From: Chromobacterium sphagni
Lineage (GTDB): Bacteria > Pseudomonadota > Gammaproteobacteria > Burkholderiales > Chromobacteriaceae
Reading direction: 5' to 3'
Length of the DNA stretch: 64,000 bases
NCBI RefSeq assembly: GCF_001855555.1
Contig: NZ_MKCT01000001.1
Location: 930,001-994,000, forward strand
Position numbers and translations under genes: made by a program. The notes under the pieces were generated by a model that searched no databases, had not been told where the DNA came from, and saw only the letters and a list, made by a program, of their open reading frames with translations. Below are positions 1-11,063 of this stretch, piece by piece (position 1 is the first letter of the stretch; every line of letters starts with the position of its first letter).

Positions 1-910
1 GCTGCGCAGCGCCTAGCCGGCAGGCCTGGGGCGGCGTGGCCCGGGTTTCCCGAGCCGCCAGCCAGGCGCCCAGGCTGACCAGCGCCAGTCCGGCCTCCAG
101 GTAGCCGGTCAAGGGCTCGTTCAGCAGGGGCGCCGCCAGCACGCCTGCCAGGATCGGAATCAGCGCGAACAGCGCCCCCACCCGTACCGCGCCCAGGCTG
201 GCGATGGCCCGCAGGTAGAGCAGCATCGCCAGGATGGCGGCGGCCACGCCTTGGTACAGCGCCTGGAAGGCCAGCATGCCCCAAGACGCCGCCGCCAGAT
301 GTTTGGGCAGCAGCAGCAGGTAAAGCGGCAGATAGAGCAGCGCGCCCATGATGGTGATGGCGCGCGTCAGCGGCCACGCCTGGTAGCCCCAGCGCCGCGC
401 CAGCACGCCGAAGGCCGCCCAGCATAAGGAAGCCGCCAGAAGCAGCAGATCGCCCAGCCAGGCTTGGCCGCCCGACTCTCCGTCCAGCATCGGGACGGCG
501 CTGATGGCCAGACCCAATGCGATCAGGCCATAGCCTGGCAACTTGCGGTGTTGCAGCGCCTCGCCGGCTAGCAGCCAGGCGAATAGCGCCACCAGGAAGG
601 GCTGCAGTCCCGGCAGCAGCAGGCCGCCGTGCGCGGCCGGCGCAAATTTGAAGCCGCTGTAGGCGAAGACGCTGACGCCCAGGCCGCCCAGCAGGGTGAG
701 CAGCCACAGTCTGGCGTCGCGGATGGCGCCGCGCGGCAGGCCGCCGCAGGCCAGCAGGATCAGCGCGGCGGTGCCGACCCGCAGGGCCAGGATGTCGGTG
801 CCGGCCAACACGCTTTTGCCGCCCAGACGGGAGACGATATTGAAGCCGGTCCAGATGGCTACGGCGCCGGCGGCGGCCAGATAACCCTGGCGGGATGAGA
901 GTGCGGGCAT
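1..910 (-). CDS. DMT/EamA family transporter, 3' end outside the window
   Basis: Partial gene: the frame is open from the ATG at 910 down to base 1 (303 codons) with no stop, so the C-terminus lies outside the window. The translation starts MPALSSRQGYLAAAGAVAIW and is almost entirely hydrophobic, with about ten predicted membrane segments in two homologous halves, as in EamA drug/metabolite transporters. The substrate cannot be read from sequence. It is transcribed away from the LysR gene at 1005 with only 94 bases between the starts, the usual layout of a LysR regulator and its target exporter. Confidence 0.85.
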   Translation of the reverse strand, partial: MPALSSRQGYLAAAGAVAIWTGFNIVSRLGGKSVLAGTDILALRVGTAALILLACGGLPRGAIRDARLWLLTLLGGLGVSVFAYSGFKFAPAAHGGLLLPGLQPFLVALFAWLLAGEALQHRKLPGYGLIALGLAISAVPMLDGESGGQAWLGDLLLLAASLCWAAFGVLARRWGYQAWPLTRAITIMGALLYLPLYLLLLPKHLAAASWGMLAFQALYQGVAAAILAMLLYLRAIASLGAVRVGALFALIPILAGVLAAPLLNEPLTGYLEAGLALVSLGAWLAARETRATPPQACRLGAAQ

Positions 911-954
911 CGGAAGCTCCTTGAGTGGGATGCTTGATGGTAGATCCGCAAAAT

Positions 955-971
955 ATTCATTAAAAATGAAT
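955..971. promoter_or_regulatory. Candidate LysR operator between divergent genes
   Basis: ATTCATT-AAA-AATGAAT is a perfect inverted repeat with 7-base arms and contains the T-N11-A pattern of LysR boxes. It lies between the transporter start (910) and the LysR start (1005), in an AT-rich stretch that stands out from the GC-rich surroundings. Binding is inferred. Confidence 0.5.
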
Positions 972-1004
972 TATTATGATAAAAATAATCTTCAGGAGAG
1001 AATG

Positions 1005-1916
1005 ATGGATCTGGATGAACTGCGCATCTTCCAGGCCGTGCTGCAGGAGGGCGGCATCACCCGTGCCGCGCAGCGGCTGAACCGGGTGCAATCCAACGTC
1101 ACCACCCGCTTGCGTCAGTTGGAGGACAAACTGGGCGTGGAGCTGTTTCTGCGCGAGGGCAGGCGCCTGCTGCCCACCGACGCCGCCCATCGGCTGGGAG
1201 GCTACGCCGAGCGCCTGCTGGCGCTGGCCGAGGAGGCGCGCCAGGCGATGCTGGACCAGACGCCGCGCGGCCAATTGCGCCTGGGCGCGATGGAAAGCAC
1301 CGCCGCCGCGCGGCTGGCTCCGCTGTTGGCCGACTACCATCACCGCTATCCGGAAGTGCGCCTGGAGCTGCAGGCCGGGGAGTCGCGCGCGCTGATCCAT
1401 GCGGTGCTGGACGGCAAACTGGATGCGGCGCTGGTAAGCGGGCCGGCCGACGACGACAGGCTGGAGCAGACCGTGGTGTTCGAGGAAGAAATCGTGCTGG
1501 TGGCGGCGGCCGGCTTGCGGCAGTTGTCGCTGCATTTTCTCGCCGACTCCACCCTGTTGACTTTCGGCAGCGGCTGCGCCTACCGCCAGCGGCTGGAATA
1601 CTGGCTGCGGCAGCAGGGCGTGCAGCCGCGGCGCATTGTGGAGCTGACCTCCTACCATGCGATGCTCAGTTGCGTCGCCAGCGGCATGGGCCTGGCGATG
1701 GTGCCGCGCAGCCTGCTGGACAGCATGCCGCTGATGGCCGGGCAGGTGTCGGTGCATGGGCTGCCTGCCGACCTGGCGCGCGCGCTGACCGTGCTGATCC
1801 GCCGCCGCCAGTGGCGTCAGCCGGCGCTGGACGCGCTGCGGCGGATGCTGCTGGAAAAATACCAATCGGCCAGCGGCGGCGAAGAATCGATATTGATTTC
1901 AAATGGTTTTCAATGA
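1005..1916 (+). CDS. LysR-family transcriptional regulator
   Basis: The N-terminal winged helix-turn-helix (about residues 3-60, with RIFQAVLQEGGITRAAQRLN and SNVTTRLRQLE) is followed by a periplasmic-binding-protein-like effector domain, about 303 residues in all, normal for LysR. Two ATG codons stand in tandem at 1002 and 1005; 1005 is chosen because AGGAG at 994-998 then has the better spacing. The gene diverges from the DMT transporter and probably controls it, with the inverted repeat at 955-971 as the likely site. The inducer is unknown. Confidence 0.9.
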   Translation: MDLDELRIFQAVLQEGGITRAAQRLNRVQSNVTTRLRQLEDKLGVELFLREGRRLLPTDAAHRLGGYAERLLALAEEARQAMLDQTPRGQLRLGAMESTAAARLAPLLADYHHRYPEVRLELQAGESRALIHAVLDGKLDAALVSGPADDDRLEQTVVFEEEIVLVAAAGLRQLSLHFLADSTLLTFGSGCAYRQRLEYWLRQQGVQPRRIVELTSYHAMLSCVASGMGLAMVPRSLLDSMPLMAGQVSVHGLPADLARALTVLIRRRQWRQPALDALRRMLLEKYQSASGGEESILISNGFQ

Positions 1917-2039
1917 GAAGTTATTGATAAGTATTATCTTTATATTAAAGCATTTATCTGTTTTTCATATTCATCCCGTATGATGCGCGTCGCTGCGACA
2001 AGTCAGCCATAGAACAACAGAAATCATCCGGGAGAAAAC

Positions 2040-2864
2040 ATGAAGAAGATCGTTGCATTGCTGCTGGCCGCGGGCTGCGCCGCCAACAGCGCCCAGGCGC
2101 TGGCCTGGGGCCAGGAAGGCCACCGCATCACCGGCTACATCGCCCAGCAGCTGCTGAGCGCGCAAGCCAGGACGGCGGTGAACCAGCTGATCCCGAACGC
2201 CGATTTCGCCCAGTTGGCGCTGTACATGGACCAGCACAAGCAAGAGCTGAAACAGACGCTGCCCGGTTCCGACCAGTGGCATTACAACGATGAGCCGGTG
2301 TGCTCCGGTGTGACCGAGGACGAGTGCCCGGACGGCAACTGCGCGGCCAACCAGATCGAGCGCTACCGCCAGGTGTTGGCCGACAAGTCCGCCGCCAAGG
2401 CCGATCGCGCCCAGGCGCTGACTTTCCTGATCCACATGGTGGGCGACATCCACCAGCCCTTGCACGCGGCCGACAACCTAGACCGCGGCGGCAACGATTT
2501 CAAGGTGCAGCTGCCCGGCAGCCGCAAGGTCGGCAATCTGCACTCGGTATGGGATACCGCCCTGGTGCAGCAGCAGCTTGCCGGCGCCAGCGAACAGAGC
2601 TGGGCCGGCCAGGACCTGCAGCGCTACCGGCGCGATGTCGCCGGCTGGCAGCGCGGCAGCGTGATGGACTGGGTGCATGAATCCAACCAGTACGCCAGGA
2701 GCGAAGTCTACGGCCCGCTGGCCGGCTTTGCCTGCGGCAGCTCTCCGGCCACCCCGGTCTACCTGGACAACACCTATCTGCGCGCCGGCGGACTGCTGGT
2801 AGAGCAGCAACTGGCCAAAGCCGGCGCCCGCATCGCCGCGGTGATCAACCAGGCGCTGAACTGA
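2040..2864 (+). CDS. Secreted S1/P1-type zinc nuclease
   Basis: A 274-residue protein with a signal peptide (MKKIVALLLAAGCAANSAQA-LA) cleaved just before a Trp. In this family the mature N-terminal Trp is itself a ligand of the trinuclear zinc cluster, and WGQEGHRITGYIA fits that. Further ligands are visible in HMVGDIHQPLHAAD and in NFHSVWD-like NLHSVWDTAL. Such enzymes cut single-stranded DNA and RNA and release 3'-phosphate from nucleotides outside the cytoplasm. A GGGAGAAAA ribosome site precedes the ATG. It stands alone, with an AT-rich 120-base promoter region upstream. Confidence 0.92.
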   Translation: MKKIVALLLAAGCAANSAQALAWGQEGHRITGYIAQQLLSAQARTAVNQLIPNADFAQLALYMDQHKQELKQTLPGSDQWHYNDEPVCSGVTEDECPDGNCAANQIERYRQVLADKSAAKADRAQALTFLIHMVGDIHQPLHAADNLDRGGNDFKVQLPGSRKVGNLHSVWDTALVQQQLAGASEQSWAGQDLQRYRRDVAGWQRGSVMDWVHESNQYARSEVYGPLAGFACGSSPATPVYLDNTYLRAGGLLVEQQLAKAGARIAAVINQALN

Positions 2865-2971
2865 GCTCGGGTCCGGCCAGCCCCGCTGGCAGGCGGGATG
2901 GCCGGGCCATCTGACGCGGCGCATTTCCGCGACGGCCGGGATACACTAAGATGACCGGCTCAGGAGGAAAT

Positions 2972-3613
2972 ATGTCGCTCAATCTCGCCGATGTCCGATT
3001 GGAATACTCGAAGAAAGAATTGTCGCCGGAGGACTGCCTGCCGGATGCGGTGGCGCAGTTTGAAGTGTGGCTGAACGAGGCGCTGACCGCCCAGGTGCCG
3101 GAACCGACCGCGATGAACGTGGCCTCGGTCGGCGCCGACGGCCGGCCCGCCTCGCGCATCGTGCTGCTCAAGGGGGTGGAGGACGGCCAGCTGCTGTTCT
3201 ACACCAACTATCTCAGCCGCAAGGGGCAGCAGCTGGACCACAATCCCCATGTGGCGCTGACCTTCTTCTGGCCGGAACTGGAGCGCCAGGTCCGGGTGGA
3301 GGGTAAGGTGGCCAGGGTGGCGCCTGAAGTTTCGGACGCCTACTTCGCCAGCCGGCCCTATACCAGCCGCCTGGGCGCCTGGGCCAGCGAGCAGAGCAGC
3401 GAAATCTCTTCCAAGGCGGTGCTGGTCACCCGCGCGGCGATGTTCGGCGCGCGCCATCCCATCAATGTGCCGCGTCCGCCGCACTGGGGAGGCTATGCGG
3501 TGGCGCCCGACCGGGTGGAATTCTGGCAGGGCCGCCCCAGCCGCCTGCATGACCGCGTGGTGTATATCCTGCAGTTGGATGGCGGCTGGCAGCGCTCCCG
3601 TCTCGCCCCCTGA
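2972..3613 (+). CDS. pdxH: Pyridoxamine/pyridoxine 5'-phosphate oxidase
   Basis: A 213-residue FMN enzyme that oxidises PNP or PMP to pyridoxal 5'-phosphate in the last step and salvage branch of vitamin B6 synthesis. Family landmarks are present: [21 protein letters not shown], the [18 protein letters not shown] region, [25 protein letters not shown], the PxHWGGYAV stretch and the terminal WQRSRLAP. An upstream in-frame ATG exists at 2951, but AGGAGG at 2962-2967 points to 2972 and gives the normal family length. It is followed by a GC-rich hairpin at 3624-3644. Confidence 0.97.
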   Translation: MSLNLADVRLEYSKKELSPEDCLPDAVAQFEVWLNEALTAQVPEPTAMNVASVGADGRPASRIVLLKGVEDGQLLFYTNYLSRKGQQLDHNPHVALTFFWPELERQVRVEGKVARVAPEVSDAYFASRPYTSRLGAWASEQSSEISSKAVLVTRAAMFGARHPINVPRPPHWGGYAVAPDRVEFWQGRPSRLHDRVVYILQLDGGWQRSRLAP

Positions 3614-5716
<2,103 letters not shown>

Positions 5717-5767
5717 TAAGCCGCCGCCAGGACCGCGGTCCCGTCCGGGGCCGCATCTGACAGCAGT

Positions 5768-5789
5768 GCCGGCGCCGGGAGGCGCCGGC
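5768..5789 (+). other. Intercistronic hairpin between the two secreted peptidase genes
   Basis: GCCGGCGCC, loop GGGA, GGCGCCGGC is a perfect 9-bp stem. No T-run follows, so it looks more like an mRNA-stabilising or partial-termination structure than a full terminator. Confidence 0.45.
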
Positions 5790-5810
5790 CTCCGCTCGGG
5801 AGCACCATAC

Positions 5811-7076
5811 ATGTTGAAACTGCGTCAAACCATACTGCTGGCCATGCTGAGCCTGGCCGGCACCGCTCAGGCCGCGCAACCGGTCTGGATTTCGCTGGGA
5901 GAACAAGGCTACCAGCTGCTGCGCAAGCTCGATGCCGGCATCAAGAGCCAGGAGAGCCGCAAGCTGGCGCCCAATAGCGCGCTGGCCAAGGGCGAGGCCG
6001 ACGAGACCGTGCATCTGGTGGCCGTGGACGAAGCGCTGCTGCCGCGCCTGTCCGACGCCATCCATGAAAACCTGCGCCACTGCGGCGGCTTCATCGTCCA
6101 CCCCAGCCTGCAGGAAGCGCGCGCTTCGCTGAGGGGGCCCGCCGCCGCGCTGGCCACGCTGGCGCCCAGCTATGCGATAGACAACCAGGCGACGGTGAAC
6201 AAGCTGTTGCCGCAGCTGCAGGACAGCAACATCCTCGGCACCATCCAGTCGCTGTCCGGCTACCAGAACCGTTTCTACACCACCAGCCACGGCGTCAATG
6301 CCTCCAACTGGATCGCCAGCCAGTGGAAGCAGCTCGCCGGCAGCCGCAGCGATGTCACGGTGGAGCAGTTCAGCCACGCCAGCTGGCCGCAGAAATCGGT
6401 GATTCTCACCATCAAGGGCACGGACAACGCCGCCGAAACCCTGGTATTGGGCGGCCATCTGGACTCTACGGTAGGCAATGGCACCGGCGAAAACAGCCGC
6501 GCCCCCGGCGCCGACGACGACGCTTCCGGCGTGGCCAGCCTGACCGAGGTGGCGCGCGTGCTGCTGGCCAGCAATTACCAGCCGCGCCGCACCATCAAGT
6601 TCATGGCCTACGCGGCGGAGGAGGTGGGCCTGCGCGGCTCGTCCGACATCGCCAAGCGCTTCAAGCAGCAGCAGGTCAAGGTGGTGGGCGCGCTGCAACT
6701 GGACATGACCAACTATCAGGGCGACGCGCAGGACATCTTTCTGTTCACCGATTACACCAACGCGGCGCAGAATACCTTCCTCGCCAATCTGGCCAAGGCC
6801 TATCTGCCCAACCTGAAAGTCGGCTACAGCCAGTGCGGCTACGCTTGCTCCGACCACGCTTCGTGGCACGCGCAGGGCTACCCGGCGTCCTTCCCGTTCG
6901 AGTCCAGCTTCGACAAGTCCAACCCTTATATCCACAGCAGTAGCGACACCCTGGCCAGCTCCGGCAACCAGGCGCGCCATGCGCTGAAGTTCTCGCAGCT
7001 GGCGCTGGCCTACGCGGTGGAGCTGGGCAGCGACGGCCCAGCCGCCAAGGCAAGCAAGGTGGCCGAGCTGCGCTGA
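5811..7076 (+). CDS. Secreted M28 zinc aminopeptidase
   Basis: A 421-residue exported peptidase, signal peptide MLKLRQTILLAMLSLAGTAQA. The M28 zinc ligands and catalytic residues are in order: GGHLDST (His), ADDDASG (bridging Asp), AAEEVGLRGS (Glu-Glu), LDMTNY (Asp) and the late SDHASWHAQG (His). It resembles Vibrio-type leucyl aminopeptidase, which removes N-terminal hydrophobic residues outside the cell. A region of about 100 residues before the catalytic domain may be a prosegment. It probably shares transcription with the M4 protease. Confidence 0.92.
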   Translation: MLKLRQTILLAMLSLAGTAQAAQPVWISLGEQGYQLLRKLDAGIKSQESRKLAPNSALAKGEADETVHLVAVDEALLPRLSDAIHENLRHCGGFIVHPSLQEARASLRGPAAALATLAPSYAIDNQATVNKLLPQLQDSNILGTIQSLSGYQNRFYTTSHGVNASNWIASQWKQLAGSRSDVTVEQFSHASWPQKSVILTIKGTDNAAETLVLGGHLDSTVGNGTGENSRAPGADDDASGVASLTEVARVLLASNYQPRRTIKFMAYAAEEVGLRGSSDIAKRFKQQQVKVVGALQLDMTNYQGDAQDIFLFTDYTNAAQNTFLANLAKAYLPNLKVGYSQCGYACSDHASWHAQGYPASFPFESSFDKSNPYIHSSSDTLASSGNQARHALKFSQLALAYAVELGSDGPAAKASKVAELR

Positions 7077-7128
7077 GCGCTCTCCGTCCAGGCGTCCGCC
7101 TGCCATGGGGCTGGCGCCATGGATTCTG

Positions 7129-7166
7129 CCGCGGTTACGGCTTCGCGCCGGGCCGCGGATTTTTTT
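7129..7166 (+). terminator. Probable terminator of the peptidase pair
   Basis: CCGCGG at 7129-7134 pairs with CCGCGG at 7153-7158, followed at once by A and seven T's. It lies between the convergent aminopeptidase and ppc genes. Confidence 0.55.
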
Positions 7167-7170
7167 ACGT

Positions 7171-9867
7171 TCAGCCGGTATTGCGCAGGCCGGCCGAGGT
7201 GCCGTTGATGGTCAGGTGGATGGCGTGCAGCGTGTCTTCGTCTTCGGGCTCGGCGCGCAGCTTGGCCAGCAGGTCGATCTGCAGCAGGCCCAGCGCGTCC
7301 AGGTAGGGCAGCCGGGTTTCCAGGCTGCGGCGCAGCGTCGGGTTGCCCTCCAGCAATGCGTTTTGGCCGCTGATGGCGAAGAAGGCGTCGTGGGTCTTCT
7401 GCCATTCCGCCTCTATCATGCCGAACAGCCGCGCCGCCAGTTCGCGGTCGGCCACCAGGCCGGCGAAACGGCGGGCGATGCCCAGGTCGGCCTTGGCCAG
7501 CACCTGTTCCATATTGGACAGCATCACCTGGAAGAACGGCGAATGGCGGTATAGGCCCTGCAGCCGCGCCAGACCGGCGTCGCCGTGCTTCTGCACATAG
7601 GCGGCCACCGCCGAACCGACGCCGAACCAGCCCGGCAGCATCAGCCGCGACTGCGACCAGGAAAACACCCAGGGAATGGCGCGCAGGTCGGTGATGGCGG
7701 ACAGGCTCTTGCGCGAGGCCGGGCGGCTGCCGATATTGAGCTTGGCGATCGCCGTCACCGGCGTCGCCTCCAGGAAGTACTGCATGAAGCCCGGCGTTTC
7801 CACCAGCGCGCGGTAGGCGGCGAAAGCGGTGCAGGACAGCTCCTCGAATGGCTGGATGTCGGTCTCGCCGCCCGGCGCATGGCCGAGGCTGGCCTCCAGC
7901 GTGGCGGCCACCAATGCTTCCAGATTGCGGCCGGCGATGGCCGGATCGGAATATTTGGCGGTGATCACCTCGCCTTGCTCGGTGATGCGGATGCGGCCGG
8001 CCACGCTGCCGGCCGGCTGGGCGACGATGGCCTCGTAGGATGGCCCGCCGCCGCGGCCCACCGAGCCGCCGCGGCCGTGGAACAGTTGCAGCCGCGCGCC
8101 GGCCTCGTCAAAACACTTCACCAGCCGGGTTTCGGCCTGGTACAGCTGCCACTGGCTGGTCAGGTAGCCGCCATCCTTATTGCTGTCGGAATAGCCCAGC
8201 ATCACCTCCTGCACCCGCGTGCGGCTGTCCAGCAACTGCCGGTACCAGGGCAGGGCGAACAGCGCCGCCATCACCGCGCTGCTGTTTTCCAGGTCGGCGA
8301 TGGTTTCGAACAGCGGCACCAGGTTGACGCTGGCGCGCGGCGCGCCGTTTTCCTGCCGGATCAGCCCGGCCTCCTTGCACAGCAGCGCCAGCGCCAGGAT
8401 GTCGCTGACGCTGGCGCAGTTGGAGATGATGCACTGGCCGATGGCGTCGACGCCGAACTCGCGCTGGATCGCCGCCGCTTCGCGGAAGATGGCCAGCTCC
8501 TTGGCGGTTTCGGCGCTGTAGCGCAGATAGGGCGAATACAACAGCCGCGGCGTGGCCAGCTCGCGGGTGAGCACCCGCACCCGCGCCGCCTCGTCCAGCG
8601 CCCGGTATTCCTCCAGGCCGGCGGCGCTGAACAGCTCGGCCACCGCGCCCTCGTGCACCGCCGCGTGCTGGCGCAGGTCCAGCGGCATCAGGAAGAAGCC
8701 GAACACATCGACGGCGCGGATCAGGTTGGCCAGGCGGCCTTCGGCCAGCAGCGCGCTGCCGTGCGCGTGCAGCGAGTCGGACAGAGCCGCCAGATCGGCC
8801 GCCAGCGCGTGGTGGTTGGCATAAGGCTGGCGTTCGTCCCAGCGGCAGTTCAGCTCGACGCCGCGCTGCTGGGCGCTGGCGCGCAGTCTGCCCTGCATCG
8901 TCGCCAGCGCGCGGCGGTACGGCTCTTCGCTGCGGCTGACCGCGCCGTCCGGCGAGTCCGCCGCCAGCTCCAGCACCGTCGGACTGGCGCTCACCAGCCG
9001 CGACGACAGCGACAGCTCGCGATACAGGCTCTGCAATTCGCGCAGATAGTGTTCGAACGCCTGCTGCGCCTGGCGCGTCACCGCCTGGCGCAGCAGGCCG
9101 GCGTCGACATTGGGATTGCCGTCGCGGTCGCCGCCTATCCAGCTGCCGACGCGGATGAAGGACGGCAGGCAGGGCACCTCGCCCCACAGCTGGCCGATTG
9201 CGCGCTCCAGCCGCTGGTACAGCGCCGGCAGCGCCTCAAAAAAGGCCAGCGGGTGGTAGGCGACGCCGTTGGTGATCTCGTCGCGCACCGTCATCTTGAA
9301 ATGGCGGATTTCCGAGGTCTGCCACAGGCCAAGGATCACCCGCTTGAGTTTGGCCTCAAGCTCCTCGCGCTCTTCAGGAGTCAGATCGGCGGCGTTGAGT
9401 TGGGACAGGAAGCGCCGCACCGCACGATGACCGTCCAGCACGCTCTGCCGCTGGACTTCGGTGGGGTGGGCGGTGAGGATGGCGCCGACCTGGGCGTGGC
9501 TGAGCAGCTGATGCAGGCTGTGGAAGCTGACGCCGTCCTGGCGCAGCTTGTGCAGCGCGCGGGCCAGGCTGCCTTGCTGCGGTAGCGAGCCCGCCAGCTG
9601 GTGGGCGCGGCGGCGGCGGTTGTGGTGCAGATCCTCGGCGATGTTGAACAGCTGCGCGTACAGGCCGCAGGCGCGCAGCAGCGAGGCGGCGGCTTCGGGC
9701 GCCAGCTGCGGCAGCGGGTGGCTGCGCTCATCGCCGCGGCGCTGGGCGATGGCCTGCACCGCGCCGTACACCACCGGGCCTTCCTGTTCGTTCACCACTT
9801 CGGCCAGCAGCCGGTCCAGGCAGGCCAGATCCGCCCGCAGCGGCAGGTCCTTGTCTTGTTCGCTCAT
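7171..9867 (-). CDS. ppc: Phosphoenolpyruvate carboxylase
   Basis: An 898-residue anaplerotic enzyme that carboxylates PEP to oxaloacetate. Diagnostic stretches are AHPTEVQRQSVLD (catalytic His), GSWIGGDRDGNPNV, MLGYSDSNKDGGYLTSQW, LFHGRGGSVGRGGGP and the C-terminal INGTSAGLRNTG, whose final Gly is needed for activity. Full length for the family. It stands alone on the minus strand, converging on the peptidase genes and diverging from hemC. In organisms of this group it refills the TCA cycle during growth on sugars. Confidence 0.98.
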   Translation of the reverse strand: MSEQDKDLPLRADLACLDRLLAEVVNEQEGPVVYGAVQAIAQRRGDERSHPLPQLAPEAAASLLRACGLYAQLFNIAEDLHHNRRRRAHQLAGSLPQQGSLARALHKLRQDGVSFHSLHQLLSHAQVGAILTAHPTEVQRQSVLDGHRAVRRFLSQLNAADLTPEEREELEAKLKRVILGLWQTSEIRHFKMTVRDEITNGVAYHPLAFFEALPALYQRLERAIGQLWGEVPCLPSFIRVGSWIGGDRDGNPNVDAGLLRQAVTRQAQQAFEHYLRELQSLYRELSLSSRLVSASPTVLELAADSPDGAVSRSEEPYRRALATMQGRLRASAQQRGVELNCRWDERQPYANHHALAADLAALSDSLHAHGSALLAEGRLANLIRAVDVFGFFLMPLDLRQHAAVHEGAVAELFSAAGLEEYRALDEAARVRVLTRELATPRLLYSPYLRYSAETAKELAIFREAAAIQREFGVDAIGQCIISNCASVSDILALALLCKEAGLIRQENGAPRASVNLVPLFETIADLENSSAVMAALFALPWYRQLLDSRTRVQEVMLGYSDSNKDGGYLTSQWQLYQAETRLVKCFDEAGARLQLFHGRGGSVGRGGGPSYEAIVAQPAGSVAGRIRITEQGEVITAKYSDPAIAGRNLEALVAATLEASLGHAPGGETDIQPFEELSCTAFAAYRALVETPGFMQYFLEATPVTAIAKLNIGSRPASRKSLSAITDLRAIPWVFSWSQSRLMLPGWFGVGSAVAAYVQKHGDAGLARLQGLYRHSPFFQVMLSNMEQVLAKADLGIARRFAGLVADRELAARLFGMIEAEWQKTHDAFFAISGQNALLEGNPTLRRSLETRLPYLDALGLLQIDLLAKLRAEPEDEDTLHAIHLTINGTSAGLRNTG

Positions 9868-10009
9868 GTTTCATCCCTGTTTTCGACTGGTCATCAATCG
9901 GCACTGCGCCAATGCCGATTCATCACCTGTCATAATCGAATGGCCATCATAAGCAGCTTGCGCGCCGTAGTGGGGAGACTACGGCAATTTCCGGCTATCG
10001 GCCTTGATC

Positions 10010-10026
10010 TTGCTGCGTCGCAGCAA
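10010..10026. promoter_or_regulatory. Palindrome in the ppc/hemC divergent region
   Basis: TTGCTGCG-T-CGCAGCAA is a perfect inverted repeat with 8-base arms. A second 8-bp repeat (GCCGTAGT / ACTACGGC, 9964-9985) lies just upstream. Either could be an operator for the divergent genes or part of a transcript leader. The regulator is unknown. Confidence 0.4.
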
Positions 10027-10057
10027 CATGTCGGCCAAGTCCATGCTGGCGGCGTGG

Positions 10058-10063
10058 TAGAAT
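10058..10063 (+). promoter_or_regulatory. Candidate -10 element of hemC
   Basis: TAGAAT preceded by TGG, an extended -10 pattern, 40 bases before the hemC ATG. No strong -35 is visible. Confidence 0.4.
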
Positions 10064-10102
10064 CGCCGCCTGACTTCACCCCTTCCGATGGGACCCGGTT
10101 TC

Positions 10103-11032
10103 ATGGACAAGATCGTCATCGCCAGCCGCGAAAGCCGGCTGGCCATGTGGCAGGCCGAACACATCCAGGCCCGCCTGCAAGCGCTGTATCCGCAACTCGC
10201 GGTGGAAATCCTCGGCATGACCACCCAAGGCGACCAGATCCTCGACCAGACGCTGTCCAAGATCGGCGGCAAGGGCCTGTTCGTCAAGGAACTGGAGGTG
10301 GCGCTGGCCGAGGGCCGCGCCGATCTGGCGGTGCATTCGCTCAAAGACGTGCCGATGACGCTGCCGGACGGCTTCGCGCTGGCGGCGGTGTGCGAGCGCG
10401 AAGACCCGCGCGACGCTTTCGTATCCAACCGTTTCCAGTGCCTGGCCGAACTGCCGGCTGGCAGCGTGGTGGGCACTTCCAGCCTGCGGCGCGAGGCGCA
10501 GCTGCGCGCCCGCTTCCCGCAGCTGGTGGTGAAGCCGCTGCGCGGCAATGTGCAGACCCGGCTGAAGAAGCTGGACGACGGCGAATTCGACGCTGTCATC
10601 CTGGCCGCCGCTGGCCTCAAGCGCCTGGGCCTGGCGGAACGGATCAAGAGCGAACTGGCGCCGTCGGAAAGCCTGCCGGCCGCCGGACAGGGCGCGCTAG
10701 GCATCGAAATCCGCGAGGGCCGCGCCGATCTAGTGGCATTGCTCGCGCCGCTCAACCACGCCGAAACCCGCGCCTGTACCATGGCCGAACGCGCGCTGGC
10801 CAAGGAGTTGGGCGGCAGCTGCCAGGTGCCGCTGGGCGCCTTCGCCACCTTGAGCGAAGGCACGTTGACGCTGGGCGGCCTGGTGGCGCATCCGGACGGC
10901 TCGGTGGTGCTGACCGCCAGCGCCAGCGCGCCGGCCGACTACGCCGAGGCGCTGGGCCGCGCGGTGGCGAAGAAGCTGATCGACGACGGCGCCCGCCCGC
11001 TGATAGACGCAGTGCTGGCCGAACCGCGCTGA
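10103..11032 (+). CDS. hemC: Hydroxymethylbilane synthase (porphobilinogen deaminase)
   Basis: A 309-residue cytoplasmic enzyme that joins four porphobilinogens into hydroxymethylbilane in heme synthesis. It begins with the typical [20 protein letters not shown] and contains [29 protein letters not shown] and the [13 protein letters not shown] region carrying the Cys that anchors the dipyrromethane cofactor. The in-frame ATG at 10088 lacks the family N-terminus, so 10103 is used. First gene of a hem run with hemD, hemX and hemY; a DUF1697 gene is inserted between hemC and hemD. Confidence 0.98.
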   Translation: MDKIVIASRESRLAMWQAEHIQARLQALYPQLAVEILGMTTQGDQILDQTLSKIGGKGLFVKELEVALAEGRADLAVHSLKDVPMTLPDGFALAAVCEREDPRDAFVSNRFQCLAELPAGSVVGTSSLRREAQLRARFPQLVVKPLRGNVQTRLKKLDDGEFDAVILAAAGLKRLGLAERIKSELAPSESLPAAGQGALGIEIREGRADLVALLAPLNHAETRACTMAERALAKELGGSCQVPLGAFATLSEGTLTLGGLVAHPDGSVVLTASASAPADYAEALGRAVAKKLIDDGARPLIDAVLAEPR

Positions 11033-11063
11033 GGACAGGACCATTCAATAAAGGGAGGCTGGC

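Noticed and set aside
7585-9585. A 666-codon plus-strand frame opposite ppc
   Set aside because: The minus strand encodes complete PEP carboxylase; the antisense translation is repetitive and matches nothing.
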